From Punica granatum (Eukaryota > Streptophyta > Magnoliopsida > Myrtales > Lythraceae): DNA of 64,000 bases. Position 1 is the stretch's first letter; every line of letters begins with the position of its first letter. Of this stretch, positions 35,852 to 48,285 are shown piece by piece. The DNA is taken from contig NC_045131.1 in NCBI RefSeq assembly GCF_007655135.1, forward strand, positions 7,254,001 to 7,318,000. The letters are read 5' to 3'. The notes beneath the pieces were generated by a model. That model did not search any database and was not told the DNA's origin. It saw nothing but the letters and a program-made list of their open reading frames with translations. Made by a program: the position numbers and the translations under genes.

Positions 35852-37820
35852 TCCCGAGCTACGGAGGGCTTCGAAGGCAAGAGGAACTGTCCTCCATGTC
35901 CAGCACGCTCTCAGGGTCACCCAGGTCCATCATCTCCACTTCCCTTTTCTCTTCGATCAGCTCATCACTGCTTCAATCTCGAGGCAGGGCCTCGTGAACT
36001 TCATGAAGCTTCCACCAAACTCATCCCCATGTCTTCTCCCTTCATACACCGATCCTTTGGTGACCCTTCATTCTCTTGCATTTTCTCCTCCATATCAAAC
36101 TCCCAACTGTATGGGCGCTCGGCGTTCAAACCGGTCTGTACTGCTACAAGAAAAGGGGCGAAGGAGAGAGGACTCGGGCAGCTTTTGGCACCTTTCATAG
36201 AGGCAGGACTTAATGCTTATGAGGGTCTTGGGGAAGAAGTACTTGTTGGTTTCCCCGAAATATTCTATTTCTACCGGTCACAAGTCTGTTTAGGACATTG
36301 ACTATGAGGGATGAATATGATCAATGATAAAGACTCAAAGAGCCGATTGATGAAGGAACTCAGGTTTTACCTAAAAAGCTATAGTGGTGCGAGTTTGTAG
36401 TAAAGGTAGGGGAGTTTGATTTATTTGAGACTTGTGGAAAAGTCATATATATTTTATTTGAAAGATCATTTTGTACCTCTTTATAATTATAGCTTGCGAA
36501 CAATTTATTGGGGTGGGGGGGGAAGACCCTCCTATTAAAAAGTTCAACACACTTATATGCATATTAATAACAAAAATATATTGTTCACCCAAAAAAAATT
36601 CAAATCGAACATTAATCCATAAACAAAAAAAAAGAAAGAAGATATGATTGCAATTTACTCAACAATCATTTGGCCATTGAAGCAAAACATTGTCACCTAC
36701 CATTCACCTATGTCACTGAGCTTACAATGAATATTGTGCAGGGGACAGTACTTATATGCTTTCAGTTGGTCGACATGCACCATTTCCTACAAATGTTCAA
36801 GCCGCTTTCTATATCGACTTCATCAACATTCCTTGATCTACAATAGTATCTAAATGGCCATCGCAACAGTGTTATATATATATATATATAGGTGTGGCAC
36901 AGTGCCACACCTCGTGCCCTGATGTGTTGCTAGCTTGTCGACCTTGACCGCCTCCACCGCCTCGCTCAAGCTTGGTGAAGAAACACATTCTCCACCGAAG
37001 GAAAGAAAGTAACCGCAATAGTGTTGAAAAGGAGGGGTAGGACGAAAGCTCTCCCAATGATGAGTAATTTTTAACCCATATCTCAAACTCTCTCTCCACA
37101 TTAAAACATATAATCCTTTTCTCCCAAATTTTCCATACTGACCACATCATCTCGCGGGGTTAATTAATTTGGAATGCCTATAAGATTCATCCAGCAACAG
37201 CATATAGCCTTTGCAAGATGTTCCTGCCGAGGTGTTGGGTTATAATTCAAGACGTGGAGAAAATAAGAAAATTTGACGGGTGAAAATTGAGAAGGAAGGA
37301 TGAAGAACGAAGTGCGGGTAAGGCGTTTTCAGGAAACTTTCTTGAGGATATACGGTTCCCCGCAAAACTGTAGCGCGACTTCAATGGACTTACCCAACCC
37401 AGGGATACAATGCCCACGAGGAGAAATCGTGACTACAAACATGACACGTAGAACCCAACCCGATATCATATAATATATGAACTTCAAATAGAATTCTTGC
37501 TCTCAAAAATGCAAGCAATCGCCCGTACACTATATATGCATATATATATATATAGCATTGCAAAACTTCAAGATTCTAATAAGACAAATTAATAGATTTC
37601 AACGGTGAAAGAAAACCAATTGCCTTTTAATTTCCTTGAACGGGCAAGAAATATTTGAAACCTGTAAGTCAATTGACCATGCAATTATTTGGATGATCAA
37701 CGACCAAACAATTAAGGAATCAACAAATTAAATTAATCAAATCAAACAATTAAAAAAATCTGGCCAATTATCATCATCATCATCATCATCATCATTAAAT
37801 ATAATTTATTCTACAACACG
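35852..37820. other. Intergenic DNA, unassigned
   Basis: Bases 35852-36300 are more GC-rich and hold overlapping open frames on both strands (for example 36029-36301 plus, reading LLAPFIEAGLNAYEGLG). They could be an exon of a gene whose 5' part lay before the LINE insertion, but I cannot assign a family. From 36300 to 37820 the DNA is AT-rich with an (AT)n tract at 36872-36891 and an (ATC)n run at 37773-37796. No gene is supported. Confidence 0.4.
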
Positions 37821-37828
37821 AGGAGGGG

Positions 37829-38040
37829 CGAGGACGTTGAATCTGAGATTCTGTGTCTGAACAAGCTCACCGTGTTGAAGAGGTCCAGCATGGCTTTCCA
37901 AGGGACCGACGGCAGGGGAGATTGGCCTTTCGGGTCGATAATTACTCGAGGACGAAGAGTTGCAGTGAAGGAGGAGGGCTAGTGCTCATGGATGGAGCTG
38001 GGAATGCTCTCCTAACTCTGAGACCATGGGCAACTTCAAT
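37829..38040 (+). pseudogene. LURP-one-related (LOR) gene fragment
   Basis: Two adjoining frames give LCLNKLTVLKRSSMAFQGTDG and then, after a small deletion/frameshift near 37912, GRLAFRVDNYSR followed by LVLMDGAGNALLTLRP. This pattern (tryptophan/KRSSM, TDG, FRVDNY, LMDGAG, LLTLRP) is the N-terminal half of the LURP-one-related/Tubby-C-like family, some of which respond to pathogens. The usual short segment between TDG and GRL is shortened here. No second half was found. It is likely a broken fragment. Confidence 0.5.
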
Positions 38041-38261
38041 TTGTTTCCTTTTCTTGCAAGTCAAGGAAAGAAATTGTGATTTCAGTCAATATTTTTTCTA
38101 CGACGACGGCATTTTGAGAAACTGTCATCGAATTTCTTCTGCCAATCCTTTCATCATTTAACAGGTTAACAAAAAGTGTTAAAGAGTCACCAAATAATAT
38201 TCTACTTTCCTAAGGTGCACTCGGATCTAAGATCTCCATGTTCTTAATGACAAAAATCGAA

Positions 38262-41200
38262 CCATATCGATTAGTATTAAGAACTGGTTTTATTTGATTT
38301 TGGGTGTTTTAAGAAGTACTTTTAAATCATTTCGAGTCTGTACTGATTAAGAAAAACTTCTGACTAATCGACCAGATGTGGAGAACTCAAAGCTAATGGA
38401 ACACACACAGAGGAAAGAGCTATGGCTGCAGCAGATCGGGAGAGAGCCTAGCAAAGCCGTGTGTGTTCTCAGCTAGGAGATGCTCCTGCCATCTCGTCCA
38501 CAGCTCAAAGGCCGATGCGGAGGTGTTCCTGAGAGGAGACCCTGCCTCCGGACCAGAACCAGCCGAGCGTCTGGCTTCATAATCGAGGGATCGTTCGAGA
38601 GGCGAAAGGGCTGCACCCATAGCTCCAGTGGCAATGTTGTGGCGAGGATAACTTGGAAGAGGGTCAAGAACAACGGTGTTGCCCTCTCGAACATGTCTTC
38701 ATCCTAGCGATTATGCCCAGGTTCAATGCCGAGATGGTCATGGGCTTTGTGATCGTGTTGGATCGGATCTGCCGTATATCTCACGGACCAGTTTTCTGCT
38801 CGTGTATTTCCTATGCGAACATAAATTAGCCATATATCAACGTCTGCCTGCTGTTTACTCAATACGAAAGTGCAGTATTCAATATACTCATGGTTTTTAT
38901 AAATATCACAACTTTTTGCAAAAATCCCGAAATTTCAATACAAACACTAAAAAGTATCACCTGCCAATTTAATCATCAGCCTATATACCCAAGAAATTCA
39001 CTCATTAAACCAGGAAATCATAAAGGAGAAGAATAAGGATGAAAGGCTTAAGGCTACACACTCATTACCTGAAACAGCAAAATCATCTAATTTTACAACA
39101 GACAAACACTTACAGACCGATCTATCCTCAAGTTTGCCCGGACTCAGCCCTGGCTGTCCTAACAAGGGACGAGTCTATAAAGTCATTTTCGGTATGACAA
39201 CATAGAGCGGAATCGCCATAAGAAATGGCCCTGCTCTATAAAGGGTTTCTATGTCCATTTCTCAGGGTGTTACATTCTGGGGCTCAGTTAGACCAAACAT
39301 GAACTAGACCATGGCGGTTCCCGGTATAGATCTCGTTCCGTTCTTCGTCATAGAAAAGAGCGGTTATGTCCTCTAGGGATTCCGCTACTGTGCTCCTCAT
39401 CTGCGAGCGTCTCTGTTTTTTGCAACCGCTGCCTCCGCCATTTCCGCTGCGACTCTGGCAGTCGGGGCTGCCACCATTTGCCACGGTAATCTTTGCTAGG
39501 CATTTGCCGGTCAGGATATTGCTGATGTTGATAGAGCCCGCTACAGCAAAAGAAAGAGAAGGGATGGGTTACTCACCGCATATCAAACCTACAATGTCAG
39601 AGCCTAAGACGAGCTCGATTTGTATACCAGAATAAAAGGTAACTATAAGTAAGTTCGTGGTGTAGAAGAGGTACCATTTTCCTCATTCTCAGTCCACTTA
39701 TCATCTGGATCAGCTTTGCAGTAGGATATAATGAGATCCTGGTCACTTGTTATATAAATGTTATTTGTGTTGCAGTCAGGGTGCCACAGAAGGTGATCCT
39801 CGAATGATGTTACAAGCTCCCCTCGGAAGTTCCAAACAGAGACCATCCGGTTCCTAAATGTCAAGAACAACTGGTTCTCGTAGAGGAAGATAAAGGCTGA
39901 TGGAGTCATGAACTCTGTCCTACTGACTTCCATAAGCTCAGCATTGCGAACCTGTCAAAATCATTAGGAAAATTACAATGCAAAAACCAGCACCTTGTTG
40001 AGAGATTAAGCAAGCAGCCTGAGGCATAGGAATGCGCCTCAAGTTTAACTCCCTGTGCCACTATTTGACACGGCATCACACCATCCAGATGGACTTCATG
40101 GAAACACCAAGACTACCTTGTTCCATGGGTTTGTTTGTGTTTGTTGACCTGGATTAGCTAATATATGAAGTCCTTTTTGTTTTCGAGAGGTGAAGCAATA
40201 TGAAGTTGTGAGGGTTACATACATCAAGAATCTGGAGATTTTCATTCTCCTGCTTGACAAGAAGCTTCTCATTGAATTGTTCAATGAAGTCCACCTTCTT
40301 ATTGCGATGAAGTAGATGGTTGAAGGCTTTGAGCACTGTGCCATCCTCTATTGACAGGATCTTCAGAGGGACATGGCTGCTGGCTCTTTCGAAAATCAAT
40401 AACATAATACCTGGACTGGTATGAGAACAAAGAGAAAGGGAGGATGTTATCTAATTGAGATTTAAAAAAAAAAAAAAAAGGAAAGGAAGAAAGAAAGGGG
40501 ACTCCATTTATCGAATTCCGCATTGCTCAGAATGCTGAGCAAAGAAAGGGGAGTAAATAGTGATAGCAACCTTTGATAAAATATGGCCAACACAGAATTC
40601 CTGAAAAGGTACTTTAGCAACCTCTCAAAGCATATGCGTTTCTTGGAAAATAGTGACAACAGCTCAACATCCCTACAGCCAAAGCTTTTAAAGGTGCGTG
40701 TGTGTGTTTGTGCGGGCGTGCATGCGTGCATGCGTGTGTGTGCGCGAGAGAGAGAGAGATACCTAATCTTGATTTCTTGCACATGTTCATCAGATATTGA
40801 GTATAGCATTGTATAATTCTTCAAGTCAAAAACCTTGTATACGCTGCCAAACACATGACACATGAGTAAAGGAAGACCACACATATCATGGAAGCACATG
40901 GGATGCAAGAATACCTACCTATTCTGTGCAGAGTATGTGAGGACCTTTCCATTGACATCATCAAACTCCACAAACCCAGGCCATTTCAACGATTCAGATT
41001 CGAAGAGAGCAAATCCAGCATCAGGTTGACCCCTCCTGATATATCTGATGAAAGTTCATCATTTAAGGAAGGGTTGTTATAATGTCTTACAACTTTGTAA
41101 TAAATGGGTTATTAGTTTGGTGGAAGAGTGCTGCACATACTCAATCCTAGTTGATCTGCATTTCAAGGAGCTGAAGTTGTCTGAAGCATAGACTGAAACT

Positions 41201-42996
41201 GTAATGAGCGAGTCATTGTTCTTATTGTAGAACAAACTTCGAATGACTTCATCGGGGGTCACGTTCAAAAAACATATCCTCTCATTTGTTTCTGCATTCA
41301 CAGGCCAAAGAACTCTTGCTCATCTGGATCATTTACCATAAGCTAATGAAATAAGAACCTTTTAGGATGAAAGACTGTGCACACCTCGGCTAAAAGCTGC
41401 ACAAACACCTGAGTGATTAAGAGCAAAGACGATATCTTGTGCAGCCACAATCTCAACAACTTTAGTCCTCTTCATAAGAAAAGGCAATACCACTGATTGA
41501 TGTCCTTTCGGATCATGTGTATCATATTCCTCCTGGTCCAAATAAAAGATAACCTTTCATCTTAGAAAAAGATAATACAACGCATCTGTCTAAGCATGAT
41601 ATCTGCATCTTGACAAAGTAAAACAAAGCTTGCCACGTAAATTCACTTTCAGCATTAAACCATCCCAACATGAATATACTGAGAAGAATAGGATGTAGTC
41701 ATATAACTCATGCTTTTAATCTTTCTCAACAATGGTACATCAACCTATAAAAATCATGACAGGCCAGACACAATAGCCAAGCTTCATGACTGATGCTTGA
41801 AAATAATAAAAAACCATGACATAAAATGCAAACTATTAACTTCATGAATGAAGAAACTATTATTGGCAGATTGCCTGACAGAAATTTGGCCTTAGAACGT
41901 GCCCTAAGGTGTGCCATTTTTTCACAAATAACTTACCGATTCTAGACAAGCTCTGATTACAAAAGTTGTCGCAACTGCCTTGTGGAGCATAAGGTTGTAA
42001 ACATTAAACATAAGTGGGTTAATCAATTATTTATTTCATGCACCAGAAAGAAAGCCAGACTTCCTACTTCTTTAGGTGCTAATTCACAAAAGAAACGTCC
42101 TATAGCCCTTTCTCCATACAGTATCTCATGTAGAAGGATACTATCTATCATCAAATGGCAATGTACAATACAAGCTACAAGCAATCTTATATTATGTTTT
42201 TCACTGATCTTGCAGGATAAAAATAAATCTTGTACATGTTATTTACCAATCCTGGATGAAGATTTTCCCATTAAATTAACCAGGGCATTTTCTCAACAAA
42301 CTTTCTAAGGCTACCACATGCATTTTTCTCTTCATTCTGTCTCAGGCATTATATTAGTTGAAAAGTTTGAAACTTTTGCCAAAGTTCAATCTTGCCATAG
42401 CCGCACCTTGTCATTTTGAGAAGCTACCCTTCTAATTGAAATCCATCGAAAACCCTCCTTCGACCATTCACCATTTTGAACTAAAATAGAACTGAAGATG
42501 TACATGCAATAAGCAGTAGATTTCAAATTTAGCTCAAAAACGAGGAACAGATTGACAAACAATCTTGAAGGAGAACAGTTAAAGATGGAATAATCTTCGT
42601 AACTTCGTAGACGAATGCTTCTGCTCTCAAAACCCAAACGACCTCATTATACTATCTTCAACAAGCTTACAACTATGATTAATGTCCAACAGAAACTACA
42701 CAGTTCTTGTGTCTCCATAGAACAACTGAGATTTCCCCTTAACCCAAGATCAACTTAATCCTGAAGCCAAGTAACCCCGAGGTTTTCACGAAAGATTTCA
42801 ATCGCTATGCTCAGTAATCACTAATCAGCTACAGTTCAGCAAATTTCACCCCTTGCAACCCTAATTGCAACAGAAGACGGTGGCACCACACCAAATCAAA
42901 CCATATCAAGAACTGAGCCCAGATAGAACGAGAGAAGGGGGAAGGGAGATGAAGTACCATTAAACGCATGTTACGGAAGCGCTCCTGGGCATTGCA
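38262..42996. repeat. Segmental duplication, copy 2 (complete side)
   Basis: This is the direct-repeat partner of 23948-28110, about 14.9 kb away. It holds the full last exon and 3' UTR (38829-39540) that copy 1 lost, and it continues into the rest of exon 1 and the upstream region. This copy is therefore closer to the ancestral state. Confidence 0.9.
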
Positions 42997-43149
42997 CAAG
43001 CTGAAGGCTCGATCCCGCTTGGAGCAAATCTCGCGCCGCTGGAGCTTCCTGACGCTGTTGACGAGCCCCTCCGATCGGGGGCGCTTCTTCGCCACGACCC
43101 GGCGGCCCGAGCAAGGCCGGGGGCTAGCCGCGATCCGCCTCCCCTCCAT
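39284..43149 (-). CDS. WD40-repeat-like protein, complete gene (8 exons)
   Basis: Exons on the minus strand: 43149-42958, 41532-41385, 41291-41141, 41044-40919, 40843-40763, 40415-40223, 39951-39675, 39540-39284. All borders are GT-AG and the sum is 1425 nt, giving 474 residues. The start is the ATG at 43149 (MEGRRIAASPRPCSG); an upstream in-frame GTG at 43167 is not a plausible start. The N-terminus is basic. The body is beta-rich with WD40-like strands (NRMVSVWNFRGELVTSFEDH; GSINISNILTGKCLAKI; and the final YTGNRHGLVHVWSN). There is no signal peptide or membrane segment, so it is probably cytosolic or nuclear. The family is conserved in land plants, usually annotated as transducin/WD40 superfamily; its function is not known to me. 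The region 38829-39283 is likely 3' UTR. Confidence 0.85.
40693..40762. repeat. (GT)n/(GCAT)n/(GA)n intronic microsatellite, copy 2
   Basis: A GT-rich run with 'gcatgcgtgcatgcgtg' and a GA tail directly flanks the donor of the 81-nt exon of the complete WD40-like gene. Confidence 0.9.
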
Positions 43150-45404
43150 TGCCTCTCCTAAGCTCACAGCTCACCTCGACCCCGCTGAAGGGTTCATACA
43201 ACAGGGTCGGCTACTGCGCTCCGCTTGCAGGGCAGAGAGTTGAAACCTAGTCAAAAGAGGCGAGCTTTGGTTTGAATCGTCAGTCGGTCTACTGTGGATT
43301 GGAGCTCGAGGTTACGTTCTTGGGGAGAGGAAGGACGGAGGAGATCTCCCTCAGAGCAAGACAACAACTGTATATGCGGTCGCCGTTTCCAATCCAAATA
43401 CGAATTTGGTAAATGGTGATTTTTATTGACATATGATGGTGCAATCGTAAATTCCATCCTGTACTCAGATCTTTATTCGATCGTGTCAAATGCTTCCCTT
43501 TGCATTTGACACGATCGATAAAACATTGCATTTTTTATTTATTAGGTCTCTTCTCGTATAATAATGAGCTCGATCGTCATAGACATCTCTGTTTTTATGC
43601 TTTTTATGAATGTGCATCTTTTCTGTGTTCGTCAAGGTTGATGGCAAGAGGTCGAAGTTATGGTGGTCTCCGAGAAGATGTGGCAGGGGGTGCGTCATTT
43701 TAGAAGCATTTTAAGCTCGGCCAAAAGACAAGTGATATGATCAATCGAAATACCCCCTCAAACTTTATGTTGCATTGCAATTCCCTCCTAGTTGAAGGGA
43801 ATTTAATTACTTGAATGCCCTAGGTTTATCTATAGCTCCAAACCTTTATTAAATGCATGGCACATAGGGAAGGATCTGCCAAGGTAGAGTTTTCGATTCA
43901 GGAATTCGTTGCCGAATTGATGTGGTGTTTCTCTTATAGGACACAAAGAAATTCGAATAGAGGAATGATATAAATTGCGTACATTTTTCTTTTTATCAGT
44001 GTATAAATGTCTAAGTAAATCTCTTGTATATACCAAAAAAAAAAAAGATATTGATTCATGTCCATGGAGTTTTTTAAGAAAGCAATGTCCTTTTCTTTCT
44101 TGTTTTTAGAATACATAAGCCATAAGTTAATTGTCCGGTCGATCAATCTCCCATCTTCGGCGTTATGAGCTGCATGCTTACCCGGGGCCATTGGGCTTTA
44201 AATGGTGTGATTTTGAAAATTTGTAAGAAGATTGTGGACAGTCTTGTGCAATTTCACATTTCAAGTATAAAACTGAATAATTTGGTTTCAAAGGGACAGT
44301 TTAGGGTTTTTTTTTTCAGTTATAAAGAAAATGCCTAGTACAATAAAAAATAAATTATAAATAACTAATAGATGAGCACAAATAATCTCACTAAATATCG
44401 AACATGTAATCTCTAAGTTAACATGCGAGTACATGCGCTACTACCTTACACCATTTTTAATTGCTTTTCAATAATGAATAAATACCGTCAGACATGCCGA
44501 ACATGCGCATCGTCATAATAAAATACTATCTCCATGCACGAAACCAAACAGTCGGGCAATATTAACATGACGTTGATATTTCTTTTCACGTCAAGTTCTT
44601 GGCGCGTCCACACGCAAAACGGACTTCGGCACATGAGTCGGGGTATTTCTTTTCATACTCGTACCAATCAAAACACGCAAACCTTGACGTAGCAGAGTAC
44701 TACTTTTAAGAACTTTGATAATCACCGTGACATACTATGACTCGGTGAGAAGCTAAAGGAGACCGAGATTGTGGATGATGAATCTCACATAATCTCGAGA
44801 AACTTAAGTCCATTTGAATCCCGTCTCACCCACAACTTGAGACGCTACTTGTTACGCTTTTTTATCTTTCTCTTGCTCTACTTGTTACGCTTTTTAACTT
44901 TCTCTTGCTCAATGGATGTGAATTAAGAACTTTATGCATCCGTCATGTGGGGATATCTTTAAAACGGTCTTCTCCGCCGGTGGCAGCCCCATTAATCCAG
45001 CGAGGGTCGCTGATGGTCCACCGAGGAGAGCGGCGGGCCCACTGGATCTAGACTGCCTAACCTCAGCACATTTAATCAATTAAATCCCCCAATTTATATA
45101 CCATTAATAATTAACATTGAAATTATATTAATACTTCCCTTTCATAATTTTATTTATTATATCCCTTTACTACATATATATTTGCTGTGGAAATCTCGCA
45201 CGCTAGTTCAGCCATGTAGCCATCCGATGATACACCAATCAAATCGAATCCACTTGTGCCAAGCCGATTGCACAATTATCTGATATTTTTGATACATCGC
45301 CATCGTCGTATCTCCATATAGATATATATATATATATATGATGCCTAGATGAGAGATTATCGGCTATATCCGGGTTATAAAATTCTCTATCATGAAATTA
45401 GTCA
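43150..45404. other. Intergenic region between WD40-like gene and distant inverted repeat
   Basis: The first few hundred bases should hold the promoter of the minus-strand WD40-like gene, though I see no certain TATA box. There is a perfect 16-bp hairpin at 43478-43517. The rest is AT-rich with no supported gene. A poly(A)-like run at 44034-44047 may mark a retroposed tail, and (TA)n lies at 45321-45340. Confidence 0.4.
43478..43517. repeat. Perfect 16-bp-arm hairpin
   Basis: The arms CGATCGTGTCAAATGC (43478-43493) and its exact reverse complement (43502-43517) are separated by 8 bases (ttcccttt). The pairing extends a few bases outward with a bulge. It lies about 330 bp upstream of the WD40-like start codon. 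Confidence 0.9.
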
Positions 45405-46075
45405 AGACGATTTATTGGTTTCAGTCCATCAAAATGAATGATAGTTGAACATTGATTACAAAAGAACGAAGGTGACCTAATATGAATAAAGCAACTCTGA
45501 AATTTGCTTAAATTCTTTGCCGATCCTTCCTCGAGTGGACAGGTAATTCTCTATTTATATTTGTGATGCACCATGTGAACTACTAGAATCATGATTATAT
45601 GGATTATCATATTTACGACACAGTGGCATTAGAAGTCATGTCGAAGTAAAACTGTCGAAAAATAATTGATAATATCATAATAAACTAAAGTGATTCAAAA
45701 ATTATAATTTAAATTTTCTAAAGTAGTAGAAGCAAAATTAGCTTTTATAACCACCTATCGACTTTTTAGAAAAAAGCTCATCTCCAACTGTTAAAATTAA
45801 CTCGGTTTGTAATCAGTGCGAGGGGAAGGATGTTGTAATTTGGACTTTTCATGAGTAGTCCATGAAATCATGAGTTCAAATCTCTTTCCATATGTAGCGA
45901 ATAAACTTCTTTCCTTGCATCAAAATATGGTTTTTTTTTATGAATAATGCATATCAAAATATAGGAAAAAAATACATTTTCGATCCTATAAAACTGATTC
46001 GACTTTATTGAAACTTATAGGATTAAAATTGATTGAAAGTCAAATTTATAGAATTAAAAATGTCTTTTTTTTCCT
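45405..46075. repeat. Right arm of distant inverted repeat, with foldback end
   Basis: Reverse complement of 23215-23945. Its outer end (45960-46075) is itself a foldback: 'aggaaaaaaatacattttcgatcc' at 45963 pairs with the region ending 'aaaatgtcttttttttcct' at 46075. This suggests a transposon-like terminus. The LEA_2 gene begins about 330 bp further on. Confidence 0.8.
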
Positions 46076-46407
46076 CCAAAATGTAGTATTCATTTTGTTT
46101 GGCAAGATATAGTAATATTCATTAAACACTAATTCATGCTTAACAATAATAATATTTTGCAGAAGGTGCTTATTCCATGAGAGACATTAAAAGGACTGCC
46201 CAACGCCCAACAGTTAGCCGCTCTTTCAATCAAATCCCCACCGGCCCACGAGGCAGACATCTCCCGGCGTCAATTTCTTCCTCTTCCCTTCCCAACTTCA
46301 CACCCTCGCCCCCAGTCATCCCCCCATCATCTCTCTTGACAGCCCATCTTCTCCTTCTCCGCGTTGAGATCTCTCTCTTTCTCTCTCTGGGGCCCCCCAA
46401 AATCGCC

Positions 46408-47031
46408 ATGAACGTGGAGAAAGAGAAGCTGCCGGAGGGACGGGAGGCTGCCCGCCGCCGCAGGCGCAGGCGGGCCACCATCTGCTGCGGGGCGACGTTG
46501 GCGGTGATCATCGGCATCGTCCTGCTGATCGTGATCCTGGCCTTCACCGTCTACAAGCCCAAGCGCCCCGTCACCACCGTCAACGGCGTCAGCCTCAAGG
46601 ACCTCGACGTCTCCCTCGACGTGCTCCGCCTCCGGGTCAACCTCAACGTCACCCTCGACGTCGCCCTCTCCGTCGAGAACCCTAACAAGGTGGGATTCCG
46701 GTACAAGAACAGCTCCGCCCGGCTCAACTACCGGGGCCAGCTGGTCGGGGAGGCCCCCCTCCCCGCCGACAAGATCTCCGCCGGCGAGACCAAAGCCATG
46801 AACCTCACCCTCACCCTACTCGCCGACCGCTTCCTCTCGAACTCCCAGGCCTACGGCGACGTCATCGCTGGGGAGCTGCCGCTCAACACTTACACGAAGA
46901 TCTCCGGCAAGGTCACGTTGATGAACATTTTCCGGATTCACGTGGTTTCCACGACTACATGCGATTTGACTCTGTTGGTCTCCAACAGGACTGTAGGGAA
47001 TCAGCACTGTAAGTATAAGACAAAGTTGTAG
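46408..47031 (+). CDS. LEA_2 (NDR1/HIN1-like) membrane protein 1
   Basis: An intact single-exon gene of 207 residues from the ATG at 46408 (MNVEKEKLPEG). The frame is open back to 46177, but the upstream part is a C/T-rich leader-like sequence and lacks family similarity, so I take 46408. After a short Arg-rich cytosolic head (about residues 17-22) comes one membrane segment (about residues 27-47, LAVIIGIVLLIVILAFTVY), then YKPKRP and a LEA_2 domain (LNVTLDVALSVENPNKVGFRY, then the GEAPLP and GKVTL strands), ending CKYKTKL. Such proteins are anchored in the plasma membrane or ER, and several take part in stress or defence. Very GC-rich coding sequence (third positions mostly C/G) contrasts with the AT-rich surroundings. 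The exact role is not known. Confidence 0.9.
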   Translation: MNVEKEKLPEGREAARRRRRRRATICCGATLAVIIGIVLLIVILAFTVYKPKRPVTTVNGVSLKDLDVSLDVLRLRVNLNVTLDVALSVENPNKVGFRYKNSSARLNYRGQLVGEAPLPADKISAGETKAMNLTLTLLADRFLSNSQAYGDVIAGELPLNTYTKISGKVTLMNIFRIHVVSTTTCDLTLLVSNRTVGNQHCKYKTKL

Positions 47032-48285
47032 TTTTTCCTCTTCTTGTCGGTTACGGTAGGAATCCCATTCTCTGTTTTGATGTGTAAAGGTAAAGCTCAT
47101 TACTGAATCGAAAGCGGCAGAGTTATTGTAGTACAAAGTTTCCACTGTCCCTTTCTTTCTTAGTATTTGATTCACTATTGTTTCGTTACTGAGAAAAATC
47201 TCATAAGAATCTTCGAGTGGCCGAAGGTTTACTGCGTAAAGATCTTCTCGGAGAGCCGGGAATTATGTGCATTTACGAGCCAATTATTGAGCTGCCTTTT
47301 GCATGACCATTGGGAATTTATTCGTGTATTTAGTGAGAATTGTCTTCCTGGAGTTGTCGGGAGACGAAATGGGATTTCTTGGAGAATTGGGTTTCTGTTG
47401 ATCCAAAGGGAATTTCTTGTTCCCAAAGTAAGAATCTATGCAGCATTGAAGAACCAAGATAGTTTCACCCAACTGTTATGTTACCACCAACCTCGACTTT
47501 CAGCTAGGCTCTTGTGATTCGTATCGGGAAGGTCATTTTATTCCGTATCAGTCTACCTAACTATTAAAATTATTGCATTGATTGTTCTTTTGTATCGTGA
47601 CAAGGTATTGCCATCTCTGATCTATGAGACTCAATTTATGCCTCCTCGTCATGACTGCTTAAATGTTTCAGTTATTGCTGGTGGTCCTTAAGAAAGAAGA
47701 TAGTGAGACGCTTTTCTGCTAGATATTTGGCTTGGCTTTGAACTTTGTATGATTGGGATTTTCTGCTGTGATGTGTGATGCAACTGAATGCTACGTTAAC
47801 CCGCATACTGATGTTGGGGGGAGCTGATTCACAAGGTAACCAGGTATGTTGTCTTAAATTAAAGCCAAGAAAAATCTGACTCCAGGGGAAGGGATTCATG
47901 GAACACAGTGAAAGTTGGTTATTGTCACTCTCGATATTTGGTGACAAAATATCTGCAACAGGGAAGAGCTTCTACCAGTTTGTCTTCGCCTGTATAAATG
48001 ATGTCTGTCTTAATCCGCGGAGTTCATAGTTTGCTGAATCGGATGAAATTCCATGTTTTGATCCCCATGCTAAATTTGTCTAGACATTACAGATTTGCGG
48101 TTGAAACATCATTTCAACGACTTCCTGCTTTTGTTGATTAGCAATTTTTGGTGTCATTGATCTGGGAAATCTTCCATAGAGGAGAGAACCATGTCCTAGA
48201 TACTTTAGTTCTTTGATTTGCTAACACATAGTTCATTATTTCCTTGATTGCTGAGATTATCCATGATTAGCTTCAATCATATATT
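47032..48285. other. Intergenic stretch after LEA_2 gene 1
   Basis: Includes the probable 3' UTR of LEA_2 gene 1 and then unique AT-rich DNA. Open frames such as 47167-47517 show no family similarity. Nothing else is supported. Confidence 0.5.

Noticed and set aside
39284..43149. Identification of the WD40-like gene as DET1
   Set aside because: The exon sequences do not fit what I know of DET1; only general WD40-like features are shared, so no symbol is given.
43150..43167. Start at 43167 for the WD40-like gene
   Set aside because: The codon there is GTG; the first in-frame ATG is 43149.
46177..46407. Upstream in-frame extension of LEA_2 gene 1 (ATG at 46177)
   Set aside because: The extra 77 residues are Ser/Pro/Leu-rich, come from a C/T-rich leader-like stretch and have no family counterpart. 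The ATG at 46408 gives the usual protein length.
47167..47517. 116-residue open frame after LEA_2 gene 1
   Set aside because: AT-rich, no family match, probably 3' UTR or chance.
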